Source: Silvania confinis
Lineage (GTDB): Bacteria; Pseudomonadota; Gammaproteobacteria; Enterobacterales; Enterobacteriaceae
Reading direction: 5' to 3'
Length of the DNA stretch: 64,000 nt
NCBI RefSeq assembly: GCF_025564085.1
Contig: NZ_JAMGZJ010000068.1
Location: 1 to 64,000 of the forward strand
Shown piece after piece: positions 35,061-45,897 of the stretch (position 1 is its first letter; each line of letters starts with the position of its first letter). A program made the translations under genes and the position numbers. Below the pieces are notes generated by a model. The model saw nothing but the letters and a program-made list of their open reading frames with translations, was not told where the DNA came from and searched no databases.

Positions 35061-37523
35061 ATGCGAGTGTTGAAGTTCGGCGGTACATCAGTGGCAAATG
35101 CAGAACGTTTTCTGCGTGTTGCCGATATCCTGGAAAGCAATGCCAGGCAGGGGCAGGTTGCAACGGTGCTGTCTGCCCCGGCTAAAATTACCAACCACCT
35201 GGTGGCGATGATTGAGAAAACCATCGGGGGGCAGGATGCGCTGCCGAACATCAGCGATGCCGAACATATTTTTACCGCCCTGCTGCAGGGACTGGCCGAT
35301 GCCCAACCAGGCTTCCCCCACGCGCAGCTGAAAGCGTATGTTGAGCAAGAATTTGCGCAGATTAAACACGTTCTGCACGGTATCAGCCTGTTGGGGCAAT
35401 GCCCGGACAGCATTAACGCGGCACTGATCTGCCGCGGTGAAAAGCTCTCGATCGCCATTATGGCGGGCCTGCTGGAAGCGCGCGGCCACCACGTCACGGT
35501 TATCGATCCGGTTGAAAAACTGCTCGCCGTAGGTCATTACCTCGAATCGACCGTTGATATCACCGAATCCACCCGCCGCATCGCCGCAGGTAAAATTCCA
35601 GCCGACCATATGATCCTGATGGCCGGTTTCACCGCCGGAAACGACAAAGGCGAACTGGTTGTTCTGGGCCGTAACGGCTCTGACTATTCTGCCGCGGTGC
35701 TGGCTGCTTGCCTGCGCGCCGACTGCTGTGAAATCTGGACCGATGTCGACGGTGTGTATACCTGTGACCCGCGTCAGGTACCGGATGCGCGACTGCTGAA
35801 GTCGATGTCCTATCAGGAAGCGATGGAGCTGTCTTATTTCGGTGCCAAAGTGCTCCACCCGCGCACCATCGCTCCGATTGCCCAGTTCCAGATCCCGTGC
35901 CTGATTAAAAATACCGGTAATCCGCAGGCACCGGGCACGCTGATTGGTGCCAGTAATGACGAAGACGGTCTGCCGGTAAAAGGCATTTCTAATCTTAACA
36001 ACATGGCGATGTTCAACGTCTCCGGTCCGGGCATGAAGGGCATGGTCGGCATGGCGGCGCGCGTGTTTGCGGCGATGTCGCGCAACGGCATTTCCGTGGT
36101 GCTGATCACCCAGTCCTCCTCCGAATACAGTATCAGCTTCTGTGTCCCGCAGGCTGACTGCCTGCGCGCGCGCCGTGCACTGGAAGAGGAGTTTTACCTT
36201 GAGTTAAAAGAGGAGTTACTGGAGCAACTGGCCATTCAGGAGCATCTGGCGATTATCTCTGTGGTCGGGGATGGCATGCGCACCCTGCGCGGTATCTCCG
36301 CGAAGTTCTTTGCGGCGCTGGCTCGGGCCAACATCAACATTGTGGCGATTGCGCAGGGCTCTTCCGAGCGCTCAATTTCTGTGGTGGTGGCTAACGATGA
36401 CGCCACCACCGGCGTACGCGTGACTCACCAGATGTTATTCAATACCGACCAGGTGATTGAAGTGTTCCTGATTGGCGTCGGCGGTGTCGGTGGTGCCTTA
36501 CTGGAACAGCTTAAGCGTCAGCAGGCGTGGCTCAAGAAAAAGCATATCGATCTGCGCGTGTGCGGTATCGCCAACTCAAAAGCGCTGTTGACCAATGTTC
36601 ACGGGTTAAACCTGGATAACTGGCAGGCAGAGATGGCGGAGGCGAAAGAGCCGTTTAACCTGGGTCGCCTGATCCGTCTGGTGAAAGAGTACCATCTGCT
36701 GAACCCGGTGATTGTTGACTGTACGTCACACCAGGCAGTGGCCGATCAGTACGCCGACTTCCTGCGTGAAGGCTTCCACGTGGTCACGCCCAACAAAAAG
36801 GCCAACACCTCGTCGATGGATTACTACCATCAGATGCGCCATGCGGCGGCCAAATCGCGACGTAAATTCCTCTACGACACCAACGTTGGCGCGGGGCTGC
36901 CGGTTATCGAAAACCTGCAAAACCTGCTCAACGCCGGTGATGAACTGCAGCGTTTTTCCGGCATCCTGTCGGGTTCGCTGTCCTTTATCTTCGGTAAGCT
37001 CGACGAAGGCATGAGCCTGTCGGAGGCGACGAAAGTGGCGCGTGAGCTGGGCTATACCGAGCCCGATCCGCGTGACGATCTCTCCGGTACCGATGTGGCG
37101 CGGAAGCTGCTGATCCTCGCCCGTGAAACGGGTCGCGAGCTGGAGCTGGCGGATATCGTTATCGAACCGGTTCTGCCGGACAGTTTCGATGATTCTGGCG
37201 ATGTGAGCACCTTTATGGCGAATCTGCCCCAACTGGACGATCGCTTCGCGGCCCGTGTCGCAAAAGCCCGTGATGAAGGGAAGGTATTGCGCTATGTTGG
37301 CAACATCGAAGAAGACGGTGTTTGCCGCGTGAAGGTGGCGGAAGTCGACGGTAACGATCCGCTGTTCAAAGTGAAAAATGGTGAAAACGCACTGGCGTTT
37401 TACAGCCACTATTATCAGCCACTGCCGCTGGTGCTTCGCGGCTATGGCGCAGGGAACGATGTGACGGCGGCGGGCGTGTTTGCCGATCTGCTGCGTACCC
37501 TGTCATGGAAGTTAGGAGTTTAA
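35061..37523 (+). CDS. thrA: Bifunctional aspartokinase I / homoserine dehydrogenase I ThrA
   Basis: An 820-residue fusion. The N-terminal aspartokinase (KFGGTS at residues 5-10, about 1-250) phosphorylates aspartate. The middle ACT domains give feedback inhibition by threonine. The C-terminal homoserine dehydrogenase has an NAD(P) loop [13 protein letters not shown] near residue 470. The ATG at 35061 ([10 protein letters not shown]) follows GAGG; an upstream in-frame extension passes through the attenuator and is rejected. thrB starts one base after the stop. Confidence 0.98.
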   Translation: MRVLKFGGTSVANAERFLRVADILESNARQGQVATVLSAPAKITNHLVAMIEKTIGGQDALPNISDAEHIFTALLQGLADAQPGFPHAQLKAYVEQEFAQIKHVLHGISLLGQCPDSINAALICRGEKLSIAIMAGLLEARGHHVTVIDPVEKLLAVGHYLESTVDITESTRRIAAGKIPADHMILMAGFTAGNDKGELVVLGRNGSDYSAAVLAACLRADCCEIWTDVDGVYTCDPRQVPDARLLKSMSYQEAMELSYFGAKVLHPRTIAPIAQFQIPCLIKNTGNPQAPGTLIGASNDEDGLPVKGISNLNNMAMFNVSGPGMKGMVGMAARVFAAMSRNGISVVLITQSSSEYSISFCVPQADCLRARRALEEEFYLELKEELLEQLAIQEHLAIISVVGDGMRTLRGISAKFFAALARANINIVAIAQGSSERSISVVVANDDATTGVRVTHQMLFNTDQVIEVFLIGVGGVGGALLEQLKRQQAWLKKKHIDLRVCGIANSKALLTNVHGLNLDNWQAEMAEAKEPFNLGRLIRLVKEYHLLNPVIVDCTSHQAVADQYADFLREGFHVVTPNKKANTSSMDYYHQMRHAAAKSRRKFLYDTNVGAGLPVIENLQNLLNAGDELQRFSGILSGSLSFIFGKLDEGMSLSEATKVARELGYTEPDPRDDLSGTDVARKLLILARETGRELELADIVIEPVLPDSFDDSGDVSTFMANLPQLDDRFAARVAKARDEGKVLRYVGNIEEDGVCRVKVAEVDGNDPLFKVKNGENALAFYSHYYQPLPLVLRGYGAGNDVTAAGVFADLLRTLSWKLGV

Positions 37524-37524
37524 C

Positions 37525-38454
37525 ATGGTGAAAGTTTATGCCCCGGCTTCCAGCGCCAATATGAGCGTCGGATTTGATGTGCTGGGCGCGGCGGTGACGC
37601 CGGTGGATGGGTCATCGCTGGGTGATACGGTGACGGTAGAGGCGGCGGAGCATTTTAGTTTAACCAACGTCGGGCGCTTCGCCATCAATCTGCCAACAGA
37701 GCCGCGTGAGAATATTGTTTATCAGTGCTGGGAGCGTTTTTGTCAGGAGATCGGTAAGAACGTGCCGGTCGCCATGACCCTGGAAAAGAGCATGCCGATT
37801 GGTTCCGGATTAGGTTCCAGCGCTTGTTCGGTGGTGGCTGGCCTGGTGGCGATGAATGAGTATTGTGGCAAGCCGCTGAATAATACCCGTCTGCTGGCCT
37901 TGATGGGCGAGCTGGAAGGGCGGATCTCCGGCAGCATCCATTACGATAACGTCGCCCCCTGTTTCCTCGGCGGTATGCAGCTGATGATCGAAGAGAACGG
38001 CATCATCAGCCAGCAGGTGCCGGGCTTTGACGAGTGGCTATGGGTGCTGGCGTACCCAGGCATTAAAGTCTCTACCGCTGAAGCGCGTGCGATCCTGCCT
38101 GCACAATATCGTCGTCAGGACTGTATTGCACACGGTCGCCATCTGGCGGGCTTTATTCATGCCTGCTACACCCGTCAACCCGGGCTTGCGGCAAAACTGA
38201 TGAAAGACGTGATTGCTGAACCGTACCGCACCAAATTGCTGCCGGGCTTCAATGAAGCGCGCAGCGCCGCGCTGGATATCGGCGCGCTGGCCTGCGGTAT
38301 TTCCGGCTCTGGCCCGACGCTGTTTGCGCTGTGCGATAAGCCGGATACGGCTGAGCGAGTCGCGGCCTGGCTGGAAAAAAATTACCTGCAAAATCAGGAA
38401 GGCTTTGTTCATATTTGCCGTCTGGATACGGCGGGCGCACGAGTACTGGGATAA
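37525..38454 (+). CDS. thrB: Homoserine kinase ThrB
   Basis: A 309-residue GHMP-family kinase that makes O-phosphohomoserine with ATP. The ATP-binding loop [10 protein letters not shown] lies at 91-100, with the N-terminal motif [16 protein letters not shown] and the C-terminal [12 protein letters not shown] loop. AGGAG within the end of thrA serves as ribosome site, indicating coupling. One residue shorter than E. coli. Confidence 0.98.
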   Translation: MVKVYAPASSANMSVGFDVLGAAVTPVDGSSLGDTVTVEAAEHFSLTNVGRFAINLPTEPRENIVYQCWERFCQEIGKNVPVAMTLEKSMPIGSGLGSSACSVVAGLVAMNEYCGKPLNNTRLLALMGELEGRISGSIHYDNVAPCFLGGMQLMIEENGIISQQVPGFDEWLWVLAYPGIKVSTAEARAILPAQYRRQDCIAHGRHLAGFIHACYTRQPGLAAKLMKDVIAEPYRTKLLPGFNEARSAALDIGALACGISGSGPTLFALCDKPDTAERVAAWLEKNYLQNQEGFVHICRLDTAGARVLG

Positions 38455-38457
38455 ACG

Positions 38458-39744
38458 ATGAAACTCTACAATCTGAAAGATCATAACGAGCAGGTCAGCT
38501 TCGCGCAGGCGTTGACTCAGGGGCTGGGTAAAAATCAGGGTCTGTTCTTCCCGCACGAGCTGCCGGAATTTGGCCTGACTGAAATTGACGAAATGCTGAA
38601 GCAGGACTTCGTCAGCCGCAGCACCAAAATCCTCTCCGCCTTTATCGGCGACGAAATTCCGCAGGCGCAGCTGGAAGAGCGCGTGCGCGCGGCGTTTGCC
38701 TTCCCGGCACCGGTAAGCCAGATTGAGCCGGACGTCGGCTGCCTTGAGCTGTTCCACGGCCCGACGCTGGCGTTTAAAGATTTTGGCGGCCGCTTCATGG
38801 CGCAAATGCTGACCCACATCAGCGGCGACAAACCGGTCACCATCCTGACTGCAACCTCCGGTGATACCGGTGCGGCGGTCGCGCATGCCTTCTACGGCCT
38901 GAAAAACGTGCGTGTGGTGATCCTCTATCCGCAGGGCAAAATCAGCCCGCTGCAGGAAAAACTGTTCTGTACGCTCGGCGGGAACATTGAAACTGTCGCC
39001 ATCGACGGCGACTTCGATGCCTGTCAGGCGCTGGTTAAGCAGGCGTTCGATGACGAAGAGCTGAAAGAGGCCCTGGGTCTTAACTCTGCCAACTCCATCA
39101 ACATCAGCCGTCTGCTGGCGCAGATTTGCTACTACTTCGAAGCGGTGGCGCAGCTGCCACAGGAAGCGCGCAACCAGCTGGTGATCTCGGTGCCAAGCGG
39201 CAACTTTGGTGACCTGACGGCGGGCCTGCTGGCGAAGTCTCTCGGCCTGCCGGTGAAGCGTTTTATCGCTGCCACCAATGCCAATGACACGGTGCCGCGT
39301 TTCCTGAAAGAGGGCAAATGGACGCCAAATACCACTCAGGCAACCTTGTCCAACGCGATGGATGTGTCACAGCCTAACAACTGGCCGCGCGTAGAAGAGC
39401 TGTTCCGCCGTAAAATCTGGCGTCTCAATGAGCTGGGCTATGCCGCGATCACTGACGAAACCACCAAACAGACCATGCGCGAGCTGAAGGCGGTGGGCTA
39501 CACCTCTGAGCCACATGCTGCTGTGGCGTATCGCGCCCTGCGCGATCAGCTGAACCCAGGCGAATATGGCTTGTTCCTTGGCACCGCCCATCCGGCGAAG
39601 TTTAAAGAGAGTGTCGATGAAATCCTCGGCGAATCCCTGCCGCTGCCAAAAGCGCTGGCCGACCGCGCCGATCTGCCGCTACTGTCGCACAACCTGCCAG
39701 CGGATTTTGCCGCGCTGCGTAAGCTGATGATGACCCGCGGGTAA
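38458..39744 (+). CDS. thrC: Threonine synthase ThrC
   Basis: A 428-residue PLP enzyme converting O-phosphohomoserine to L-threonine, the last step of the pathway. The PLP lysine is Lys107 in LAFKDFG, and SGDTGAAVAHAF forms part of the cofactor pocket. It starts three bases after the thrB stop. A REP-like hairpin with T tract ends the operon. Confidence 0.98.
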   Translation: MKLYNLKDHNEQVSFAQALTQGLGKNQGLFFPHELPEFGLTEIDEMLKQDFVSRSTKILSAFIGDEIPQAQLEERVRAAFAFPAPVSQIEPDVGCLELFHGPTLAFKDFGGRFMAQMLTHISGDKPVTILTATSGDTGAAVAHAFYGLKNVRVVILYPQGKISPLQEKLFCTLGGNIETVAIDGDFDACQALVKQAFDDEELKEALGLNSANSINISRLLAQICYYFEAVAQLPQEARNQLVISVPSGNFGDLTAGLLAKSLGLPVKRFIAATNANDTVPRFLKEGKWTPNTTQATLSNAMDVSQPNNWPRVEELFRRKIWRLNELGYAAITDETTKQTMRELKAVGYTSEPHAAVAYRALRDQLNPGEYGLFLGTAHPAKFKESVDEILGESLPLPKALADRADLPLLSHNLPADFAALRKLMMTRG

Positions 39745-39772
39745 TTATTTGTTGTACGTTTTCCTCACGTAT

Positions 39773-39806
39773 GCCGGGTAAGGCGAAGCCGCCACCCGGC
39801 TTTTTT
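39773..39806 (+). terminator. Terminator of the thr operon (REP-like)
   Basis: GCCGGGT pairs with ACCCGGC (39773-39779 with 39794-39800), followed by six T. The loop AAGGCGAAGCCGCC makes it look like a REP unit adopted as terminator. Confidence 0.85.
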
Positions 39807-39963
39807 ATGGAGAAAATAAGGAGAAAAATAGCAGAGAAAAAGCAGAAATTCCCAATAAATGCGGTCACTTACAGATTAGGATTGCAGAGAATAACATCCC
39901 CACGCCCCCTCACGTAATCTCCTCCCATCGGCCCACATCGGGCAAGAATGAAAGGAGAAACCT

Positions 39964-40251
39964 ATGTCTACATTGAAACCTGCGCTTCTGGCGCTTTCGC
40001 TGATGCTGGTGGCTACGATGGCGGTGCAGGCCGCTGAAATTACGCTGGTACCGGCGGTCAAGCTGCAGATTGGCGATCGGGACAACCGCGGGCATCACTG
40101 GGATGGCGGCCACTGGCGTGACAACGACTGGTGGAAATCACACTATGAGTGGCGGGATAACCGCTGGCGCCCGCATGACGATCGTCATGATAATCACCAC
40201 CACGATCGTCACGATGACCACCGTCCGGGGCCGGATCGGAAGCATCATTAA
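39964..40251 (+). CDS. yaaX: Exported His-rich protein YaaX (DUF2502)
   Basis: A 95-residue protein with a signal peptide (cleaved after VQA, about residue 23). The segment [27 protein letters not shown] is nearly that of E. coli YaaX. The last 30 residues are dense in His, Asp and Arg, with [18 protein letters not shown] repeats, suggesting metal binding in the periplasm. Function unknown. AAAGGAG precedes the ATG. It lies between thrC and the convergent yaaA, as in E. coli. Confidence 0.9.
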   Translation: MSTLKPALLALSLMLVATMAVQAAEITLVPAVKLQIGDRDNRGHHWDGGHWRDNDWWKSHYEWRDNRWRPHDDRHDNHHHDRHDDHRPGPDRKHH

Positions 40252-40273
40252 TCAGCATCGTGCAACGGGGACA

Positions 40274-41047
40274 TTACTGCTCGTGGCGTTTAAACACCAG
40301 TTCACCTTTCCCTGACGCGTTTGCGTCAAAGAAATAGCCTTCGCTGTTAAACGCCGTCAACTGATCGGCTTTGGTCAGACGATTTTCAATGATGTAACGG
40401 CTCATCAGTCCGCGCGCTTTTTTGGCGTAGAAGCTGATCACTTTGAACTTACCGTTTTTCTCATCGAGAAATACCGGTTTGATGATCTCGGCATCCAGCT
40501 TTTTCGGCTTCACGGATTTGTAGTACTCGTCGGACGCCAGGTTGATAACGACGTTATCGCCCTGCGCTTTCAGGGCATCATTCAGCTTGTTAGTGATGAC
40601 CTCACCCCAAAACTGATACAGGTCTTTGCCTTTGGCATTCTCCAGACGGATCCCCATCTCCAGACGGTAGGGTTGCATCAGATCCAACGGACGCAGAACA
40701 CCGTACAAACCTGACAGCATGCGCAGGTGCTGCTGGGCAAAATCAAAATCCGCTTCGCTGAAAGATTCTGCCCGCAGGCCAGTGTAGACATCGCCTTTAA
40801 AGGCCAGCAGAGCCTGACGGGCGTTAGACGGGGTAAAGTCCGGCTGCCAGTCGTGGAAGCGGGTGGCGTTCAAATCGGCCAGTTTGTCGCTGATGCTCAT
40901 CAGTTTGGCAATTTGCGGCGCCGACAGCTTACGCGCCTCGCGGATCAAGTGCTGGGAATGATCCAGCAGTTCAGGCTGGGTATAGCGCTCAGTGGCAAGC
41001 GGGCTCTGGTAGTCGAGCGTTTTAGCAGGTGAAATCAGAATCAGCAT
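40274..41047 (-). CDS. yaaA: Peroxide stress resistance protein YaaA (DUF328/UPF0246)
   Basis: A 257-residue cytoplasmic protein, one residue shorter than E. coli YaaA. It is induced by OxyR in E. coli and lowers free intracellular iron during peroxide stress; it has a DNA-binding fold related to DNA-glycosylase helix-hairpin-helix proteins. Conserved N-terminus [11 protein letters not shown] and core [21 protein letters not shown] are present. It lies 66 bp downstream of yaaJ on the same strand. I do not see a clear OxyR site by eye. Confidence 0.94.
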   Translation of the reverse strand: MLILISPAKTLDYQSPLATERYTQPELLDHSQHLIREARKLSAPQIAKLMSISDKLADLNATRFHDWQPDFTPSNARQALLAFKGDVYTGLRAESFSEADFDFAQQHLRMLSGLYGVLRPLDLMQPYRLEMGIRLENAKGKDLYQFWGEVITNKLNDALKAQGDNVVINLASDEYYKSVKPKKLDAEIIKPVFLDEKNGKFKVISFYAKKARGLMSRYIIENRLTKADQLTAFNSEGYFFDANASGKGELVFKRHEQ

Positions 41048-41113
41048 ATCCAGTCCTTGCAGGAGATTTAAGGCGACTTTAACAAAAAAACCGCCTGGAT
41101 TGATCGATGACTG

Positions 41114-42544
41114 TTATTGACGCGGCAAATCATCCCATGCGCCCGGCGCAAGCTGGGAGGCGATTTCGGGATAGCGTGACGCATCGAAAACCGGCTGGAT
41201 ACCCAGCTTTCGCTGGCGGAGATAGTCCTGGCCCAGCAGGCTGACCACCGGCGAAAGCAGCAGGATGGCCATCAGATTGGTTATCGCCATCAGCGCCATA
41301 ATGATATCCGCCAGTTGCCAGACCAGCGGCAGGCTGAGCAGCGATCCGATCAGTACCATCGTCACCACGCTTCCCCGCAACAGCCAGCGGGATTTGCGGG
41401 CATCAGGGTGTAAAAAGATCAGGTTATTTTCGGCGTAAATGTAATTTACCACGATCGAACTGAACGCAAACAAAATGAGGATAATCGCGACGAATCCCGC
41501 GCCCCAGGCGCCCGTCAGGTTCACCAGCGCCTGCTGAACCAACTGAATACCGGAAACATTACCCGGGTTCCCAAGCGGCCCGGCAAGCAGCACGATCATC
41601 GCGCTGGCGGTACAAATAATAATGGTATCAACAAAGACGCCAATCATCTGCACTACGCCCTGGGCAGCAGGGTGGGGCGGCCAGGAGGCCGCCGCCGCCG
41701 CGGCATTCGGGGTAGAACCCATTCCTGCTTCGTTGGAAAACATACCGCGCTGGAACCCTGCCGTCAGGGCCTGGCTGAGGGTATAGCCCAGCGCACCAGC
41801 GGCAGCTTCGCGCCAGCCAAAGGCGCTTTTGAAAATCATGGCAAAGACTGCCGGTAGTTGGTCTGCATGCCAGACGCAGACGATCAGGCTGGCTACAACC
41901 CACAGCAGCGCCATCACCGGCACCATCCATTGCATCAGGCGGGCAACGCCGCGTATCCCGGTCAGGATCACCACCAACGTGCCGATCGCCAGCACGCTGC
42001 CGGTCACGATCTCCGGGAGGTCAAAGGCAAAACGCAGCGCGTGGGCGACCGAGTTAGCCTGGACGGTATTGAAGATCACGCCGTAGGCGATAAGCAGAAA
42101 GACCGAAAACAACACCCCCATCCAGCGCATGCCGAGGCCGCGGGCCATATACCAGGCCGGGCCGCCGCGAAACTGCCCCTGCTTATCCGGTTCTTTATAG
42201 AGCTGGGCCAGCGAACACTCCGCAAATGAGGTCGCCATACCGATGATGGCGGTGACCCACATCCAGAAGATCGCCCCCGGGCCGCCTGCCGCGATCGCCA
42301 GCGCCACCCCGGCCAGATTTCCGCTGCCGACGCGGGCCGCAAGGCTGGTGCACAGCGCCTGGAACGAAGTTAAGCCGCCCGGCTGGGGAGACAGGCTGTT
42401 TTTCAGATTTTTGCCAAGCTGAGGAATTGAACGAAACTGAATAAAACGGCTGCGAAAAGTGAACCAGATACCTGCGGCGAATAGCAGGTAAATCATCACC
42501 GAACCCCACAGGATTTCGTTAATAAACGACAGAAAATCAGGCAT
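41114..42544 (-). CDS. yaaJ: Sodium:alanine/glycine symporter YaaJ (AGCS family)
   Basis: A 476-residue inner-membrane protein with about 10-11 helices. The AGCS signature region GSGNLAGVALAIAAGGPGAIFWMW and the FSNEAGMGSTPNAAAAA loop are visible. The family imports alanine, glycine or D-alanine with sodium; the substrate of YaaJ itself is not firmly shown. It is divergent from talB. Confidence 0.93.
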   Translation of the reverse strand: MPDFLSFINEILWGSVMIYLLFAAGIWFTFRSRFIQFRSIPQLGKNLKNSLSPQPGGLTSFQALCTSLAARVGSGNLAGVALAIAAGGPGAIFWMWVTAIIGMATSFAECSLAQLYKEPDKQGQFRGGPAWYMARGLGMRWMGVLFSVFLLIAYGVIFNTVQANSVAHALRFAFDLPEIVTGSVLAIGTLVVILTGIRGVARLMQWMVPVMALLWVVASLIVCVWHADQLPAVFAMIFKSAFGWREAAAGALGYTLSQALTAGFQRGMFSNEAGMGSTPNAAAAAASWPPHPAAQGVVQMIGVFVDTIIICTASAMIVLLAGPLGNPGNVSGIQLVQQALVNLTGAWGAGFVAIILILFAFSSIVVNYIYAENNLIFLHPDARKSRWLLRGSVVTMVLIGSLLSLPLVWQLADIIMALMAITNLMAILLLSPVVSLLGQDYLRQRKLGIQPVFDASRYPEIASQLAPGAWDDLPRQ

Positions 42545-42668
42545 TAACGTCCCTCTTGTTGATGCCGAAGTGCATAGGTAATCGCAACGAATGATTGAGT
42601 AAACAGCTAATTAACATGCGGTTAATAGGCCAAGTTTATCACACTATCGCCCAGGGCACTGTCTGCGG

Positions 42669-42696
42669 TTGCGCTGACCTTCCGGCGTGTTATCAT
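42669..42696 (+). promoter_or_regulatory. Candidate talB promoter
   Basis: TTGCGC (42669-42674), a 16-bp spacer and TATCAT (42691-42696) form a sigma-70-type promoter about 100 bp upstream of the talB ATG. Confidence 0.5.
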
Positions 42697-42804
42697 CAGG
42701 GCAGACCGGTTACATCCCCCTAACAGTTCACCTGTCATTTTTCCGTTTCTGGCATCACGCTGGTAACGCGAATTATCCAGGGCAAGTTAAAGAGAAACAC
42801 TATC

Positions 42805-43758
42805 ATGACGGATAAATTAACCTCCCTTCGTCAGTTCACGACTGTTGTCGCTGACACCGGAGATATCGCGGCAATGAAGTTGTACCAGCCGCAGGATGCC
42901 ACAACGAACCCTTCTCTGATCCTTAACGCTGCGCAGATCCCTGAATACCGCAAACTGATTGATGACGCTATTGCATGGGCAAAAACCCAGAGCAGCGACC
43001 GCGCTCAGCAGGTGATTGATGCGTCGGATAAACTGGCTGTTAACATCGGTCTGGAAATTCTGAAACTGGTTCCGGGTCGTATCTCTACCGAAGTTGATGC
43101 GCGTCTGTCCTACGACACCGAAGCGTCCATCGCGAAAGCCAAGCACCTGATCAAGCTGTACAACGATGCGGGCATCAGCAACGATCGCATTCTGATCAAA
43201 CTGGCTTCCACCTGGCAGGGCATCCGTGCTGCTGAGCAGCTGGAAAAAGAAGGCATCAACTGTAACCTGACGCTGCTGTTCTCCTTCGCGCAGGCGCGTG
43301 CATGTGCAGAAGCGGGCGTGTTCCTGATTTCTCCGTTCGTGGGCCGTATTCTGGACTGGTACAAAACCAACACGGATAAGAAAGAGTACGCACCGGCTGA
43401 AGATCCAGGCGTAGTTTCCGTGACCGAAATCTACGAATACTACAAACAGCATGGCTATGAAACCGTGGTGATGGGCGCAAGCTTCCGTAACCTGGGCGAA
43501 ATCCTGGAACTGGCTGGCTGTGACCGCCTGACCATCGCACCTGCCCTGCTGAAAGAACTGGCAGAAAGCGAAGGCGCGATCGAGCGTAAACTGAGCTTCA
43601 GCGGTGAAGTGAAAGCCCGTCCTGAGCGCATCACAGAAGCTGAATTCCTGTGGCAGCACAACCAGGATCCAATGGCAGTAGACAAACTGGCGGACGGTAT
43701 CCGTAAGTTTGCTGTTGACCAGGAAAAACTGGAAAAAATGATCGGCGATCTGCTGTAA
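42805..43758 (+). CDS. talB: Transaldolase B TalB
   Basis: A 317-residue class I aldolase-type enzyme of the non-oxidative pentose phosphate pathway, transferring dihydroxyacetone between sedoheptulose 7-phosphate and glyceraldehyde 3-phosphate. The Schiff-base lysine is Lys132 (ILIKLASTW), and Asp17 in VVADTGD is conserved. Codon use is strongly biased, as expected for an abundant enzyme. A hairpin follows the stop. Confidence 0.98.
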   Translation: MTDKLTSLRQFTTVVADTGDIAAMKLYQPQDATTNPSLILNAAQIPEYRKLIDDAIAWAKTQSSDRAQQVIDASDKLAVNIGLEILKLVPGRISTEVDARLSYDTEASIAKAKHLIKLYNDAGISNDRILIKLASTWQGIRAAEQLEKEGINCNLTLLFSFAQARACAEAGVFLISPFVGRILDWYKTNTDKKEYAPAEDPGVVSVTEIYEYYKQHGYETVVMGASFRNLGEILELAGCDRLTIAPALLKELAESEGAIERKLSFSGEVKARPERITEAEFLWQHNQDPMAVDKLADGIRKFAVDQEKLEKMIGDLL

Positions 43759-43768
43759 TCATTTATAG

Positions 43769-43796
43769 CGTGGCCGGGCTCCCGGCCACGTTTGCT
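43769..43796 (+). terminator. Terminator of talB
   Basis: CGTGGCCGG-GCTC-CCGGCCACG (43769-43790) followed by TTTGCTACTT. Strong stem, short T tract. Confidence 0.8.
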
Positions 43797-43872
43797 ACTT
43801 CTTTCGGATCCTGTCTGTAATTCCTCTCTGCGTGTATCATTCCGTTATCTGCATTATTTAAATGGAATGGAT

Positions 43873-44460
43873 ATGAATACCTTACGCATCGGCTTAGTTT
43901 CCGTCTCTGACCGCGCCTCGAGCGGTGTCTATGAAGACAAAGGCATTCCCGCTCTGGAAGCGTGGCTGGCCGCGGCCCTGACCACCCCTTTTGAAGTGCT
44001 CACCCGCTTGATCCCTGATGAACAGGCCGTTATCGAGCAAACCCTGTGTGAACTGGTTGATGAAATGAGCTGCCATCTGGTGCTGACCACCGGCGGTACG
44101 GGTCCGGCGCGTCGTGATGTTACCCCGGATGCGACCCTGGCGATTGCCGATCGTCAGATGCCCGGTTTCGGTGAACAGATGCGCCAGATTAGCCTGCACT
44201 TTGTCCCGACGGCGATCCTTTCACGTCAGGTGGGGGTGATCCGCAAGCAGGCGTTGATCCTCAATTTGCCAGGCCAGCCGAAGTCGATTAAAGAGACCCT
44301 CGAAGGGGTGAAAGGGGACGACGGGAAGGTGGTTGTGGCGGGTATCTTCGCCAGTGTACCGTATTGTGTACAACTGCTGGAGGGACCCTACGTGGAAACC
44401 GATCCGCAGGTGGTAGCAGCTTTTCGTCCTAAAAGTGCACGGCGTGAAACAATCTCCTGA
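43873..44460 (+). CDS. mog: Molybdopterin adenylyltransferase Mog
   Basis: A 195-residue enzyme that adenylates molybdopterin before MoeA inserts molybdate. The MoCF-biosynthesis motif TTGGTGPARRDVTPDAT and the SDRASSGVYEDKG N-terminus are typical. The ATG at 43873 (MNTLRIGLVS) matches E. coli; earlier in-frame starts are not conserved. It follows talB as in E. coli, but downstream the order changes: satP does not come next. Confidence 0.96.
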   Translation: MNTLRIGLVSVSDRASSGVYEDKGIPALEAWLAAALTTPFEVLTRLIPDEQAVIEQTLCELVDEMSCHLVLTTGGTGPARRDVTPDATLAIADRQMPGFGEQMRQISLHFVPTAILSRQVGVIRKQALILNLPGQPKSIKETLEGVKGDDGKVVVAGIFASVPYCVQLLEGPYVETDPQVVAAFRPKSARRETIS

Positions 44461-44582
44461 AATTAACAATTATGTGACATAAGCTGCAGGGTCTGTGGCG
44501 TGCTGATTGATTTACGGTATAGTAATTTTTTCTTTACGATCGCTGTAAATAATAATCAACAACACAGGTCAACTGGTTCGCT

Positions 44583-45872
44583 ATGTCACAAAATACCCGG
44601 CCTCTCAATCGTCAGGATTATAAAACGCTCACGCTTGCCGCACTCGGTGGCGCGCTGGAGTTTTATGACTTCATCATCTTCGTCTTTTTCGCCACCGTCG
44701 TCGGCGCGTTATTCTTCCCGGCGGATATTCCCGAATGGCTGCGTCAGGTGCAGACCTTTGGCATCTTTGCTGCCGGGTATCTGGCGCGCCCGCTGGGCGG
44801 GATTGTGATGGCCCACTTTGGCGATCTGGTGGGACGCAAAAAGATGTTCACTCTCAGTATCCTGCTGATGGCGGTGCCAACGCTGGCAATTGGCTTGCTG
44901 CCAACCTATGCCTCAATGGGAATTATTGCCCCAGTATTGCTCTTGTTGATGCGTATTCTGCAGGGCGCGGCGATTGGCGGTGAAGTGCCCGGTGCCTGGG
45001 TCTTTGTCGCGGAACATGTTCCGGCACGCCGGATCGGTATCGCCTGCGGTACGCTGACTGCCGGGCTGACGGTAGGGATTTTGCTGGGTTCGGTAGTGGC
45101 GACGCTTATCAATACCAGTATGACACCACAGGAAGTACTCGACTGGGGCTGGCGTATTCCGTTCCTGCTGGGTGGGGCTTTTGGCCTGGTGGCGATGTAC
45201 CTGCGCCGCTGGCTGCAGGAAACGCCAGTCTTCCTCGAGATGCAGCAGCGCAAGGCGCTGGCGCAGGAGCTGCCGGTCAAAGCGGTGGTGGTGCGGCATA
45301 AAAAGGCGGTCGTGGTGTCGATGCTGCTGACCTGGCTGCTTTCGGCGGGCATTGTGGTGGTGATCCTGATGTCGCCGGTCTGGTTGCAAAAACAGTATGG
45401 CTTTGCCCCGGCGGTGACGCTGCAGGCGAACAGCATTGCCACCATCATGCTGTGCTTTGGCTGTTTGATTGCCGGGCTGGCGGTGGATCGCATGGGTTCG
45501 AGCCTGACATTTATTATTGGCAGCCTGCTGCTGGCGGGGTCGAGCTGGGCGTTTTACCACCTGGCGGGCAGCCATCCTGAGCAGCTATTCCTGCTGTACG
45601 GCACGGTTGGGCTGTGCGTGGGCGTGGTGGGTGCGGTGCCTTACGTGATGGTGCGGGCCTTCCCGCCAGAAGTGCGTTTCACCGGCATCTCCTTCTCCTA
45701 TAACGTCTCGTACGCCATCTTTGGTGGATTAACGCCGATCGTGGTTACGCTGATGATGGGCGTGTCGCCGATGGCACCTGCCTGGTACGTGCTGGCGCTG
45801 TCGCTGATGGGATTGGGGCTCGGAGTCTGGCTGCGTCAAAAGCCGGTTGAAGCCCCGGTTCTGGCCGGGTAG
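44583..45872 (+). CDS. MFS transporter, metabolite:H+ symporter (MHS) type
   Basis: A 429-residue inner-membrane protein with 12 predicted helices. The N-terminal GGALEFYDFIIF and the loop 2-3 motif GHFGD-like AHFGDLVGRKKMF are typical of the MHS family (relatives ProP, ShiA, KgtP, YhjE). Members carry organic acids, osmolytes or shikimate; I cannot name the substrate. It is preceded by a 122-bp AT-rich region with promoter-like TTTACGGTATAGTAAT. It lies where E. coli has satP directly after mog, so it is accessory. It converges on an iron-type ABC operon across a REP-like unit. Confidence 0.85.
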   Translation: MSQNTRPLNRQDYKTLTLAALGGALEFYDFIIFVFFATVVGALFFPADIPEWLRQVQTFGIFAAGYLARPLGGIVMAHFGDLVGRKKMFTLSILLMAVPTLAIGLLPTYASMGIIAPVLLLLMRILQGAAIGGEVPGAWVFVAEHVPARRIGIACGTLTAGLTVGILLGSVVATLINTSMTPQEVLDWGWRIPFLLGGAFGLVAMYLRRWLQETPVFLEMQQRKALAQELPVKAVVVRHKKAVVVSMLLTWLLSAGIVVVILMSPVWLQKQYGFAPAVTLQANSIATIMLCFGCLIAGLAVDRMGSSLTFIIGSLLLAGSSWAFYHLAGSHPEQLFLLYGTVGLCVGVVGAVPYVMVRAFPPEVRFTGISFSYNVSYAIFGGLTPIVVTLMMGVSPMAPAWYVLALSLMGLGLGVWLRQKPVEAPVLAG

Positions 45873-45891
45873 GGCGAAGCCACCACCCGGC
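45864..45891. repeat. REP-like hairpin between the MFS gene and the ABC operon
   Basis: GCCGGGT pairs with ACCCGGC (45864-45870 with 45885-45891), with loop AGGGCGAAGCCACC. The left arm contains the first base of the MFS stop codon. It is very similar to the thrC terminator unit but without a T tract, and lies seven bases from the ABC operon's last stop. Confidence 0.75.
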
Positions 45892-45897
45892 ACATTG

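Noticed and set aside
44461..44582. Looked for a molybdenum or other riboswitch between mog and the MFS gene
   Set aside because: The stretch is short and AT-rich with promoter-like sequence only; no conserved riboswitch core seen.
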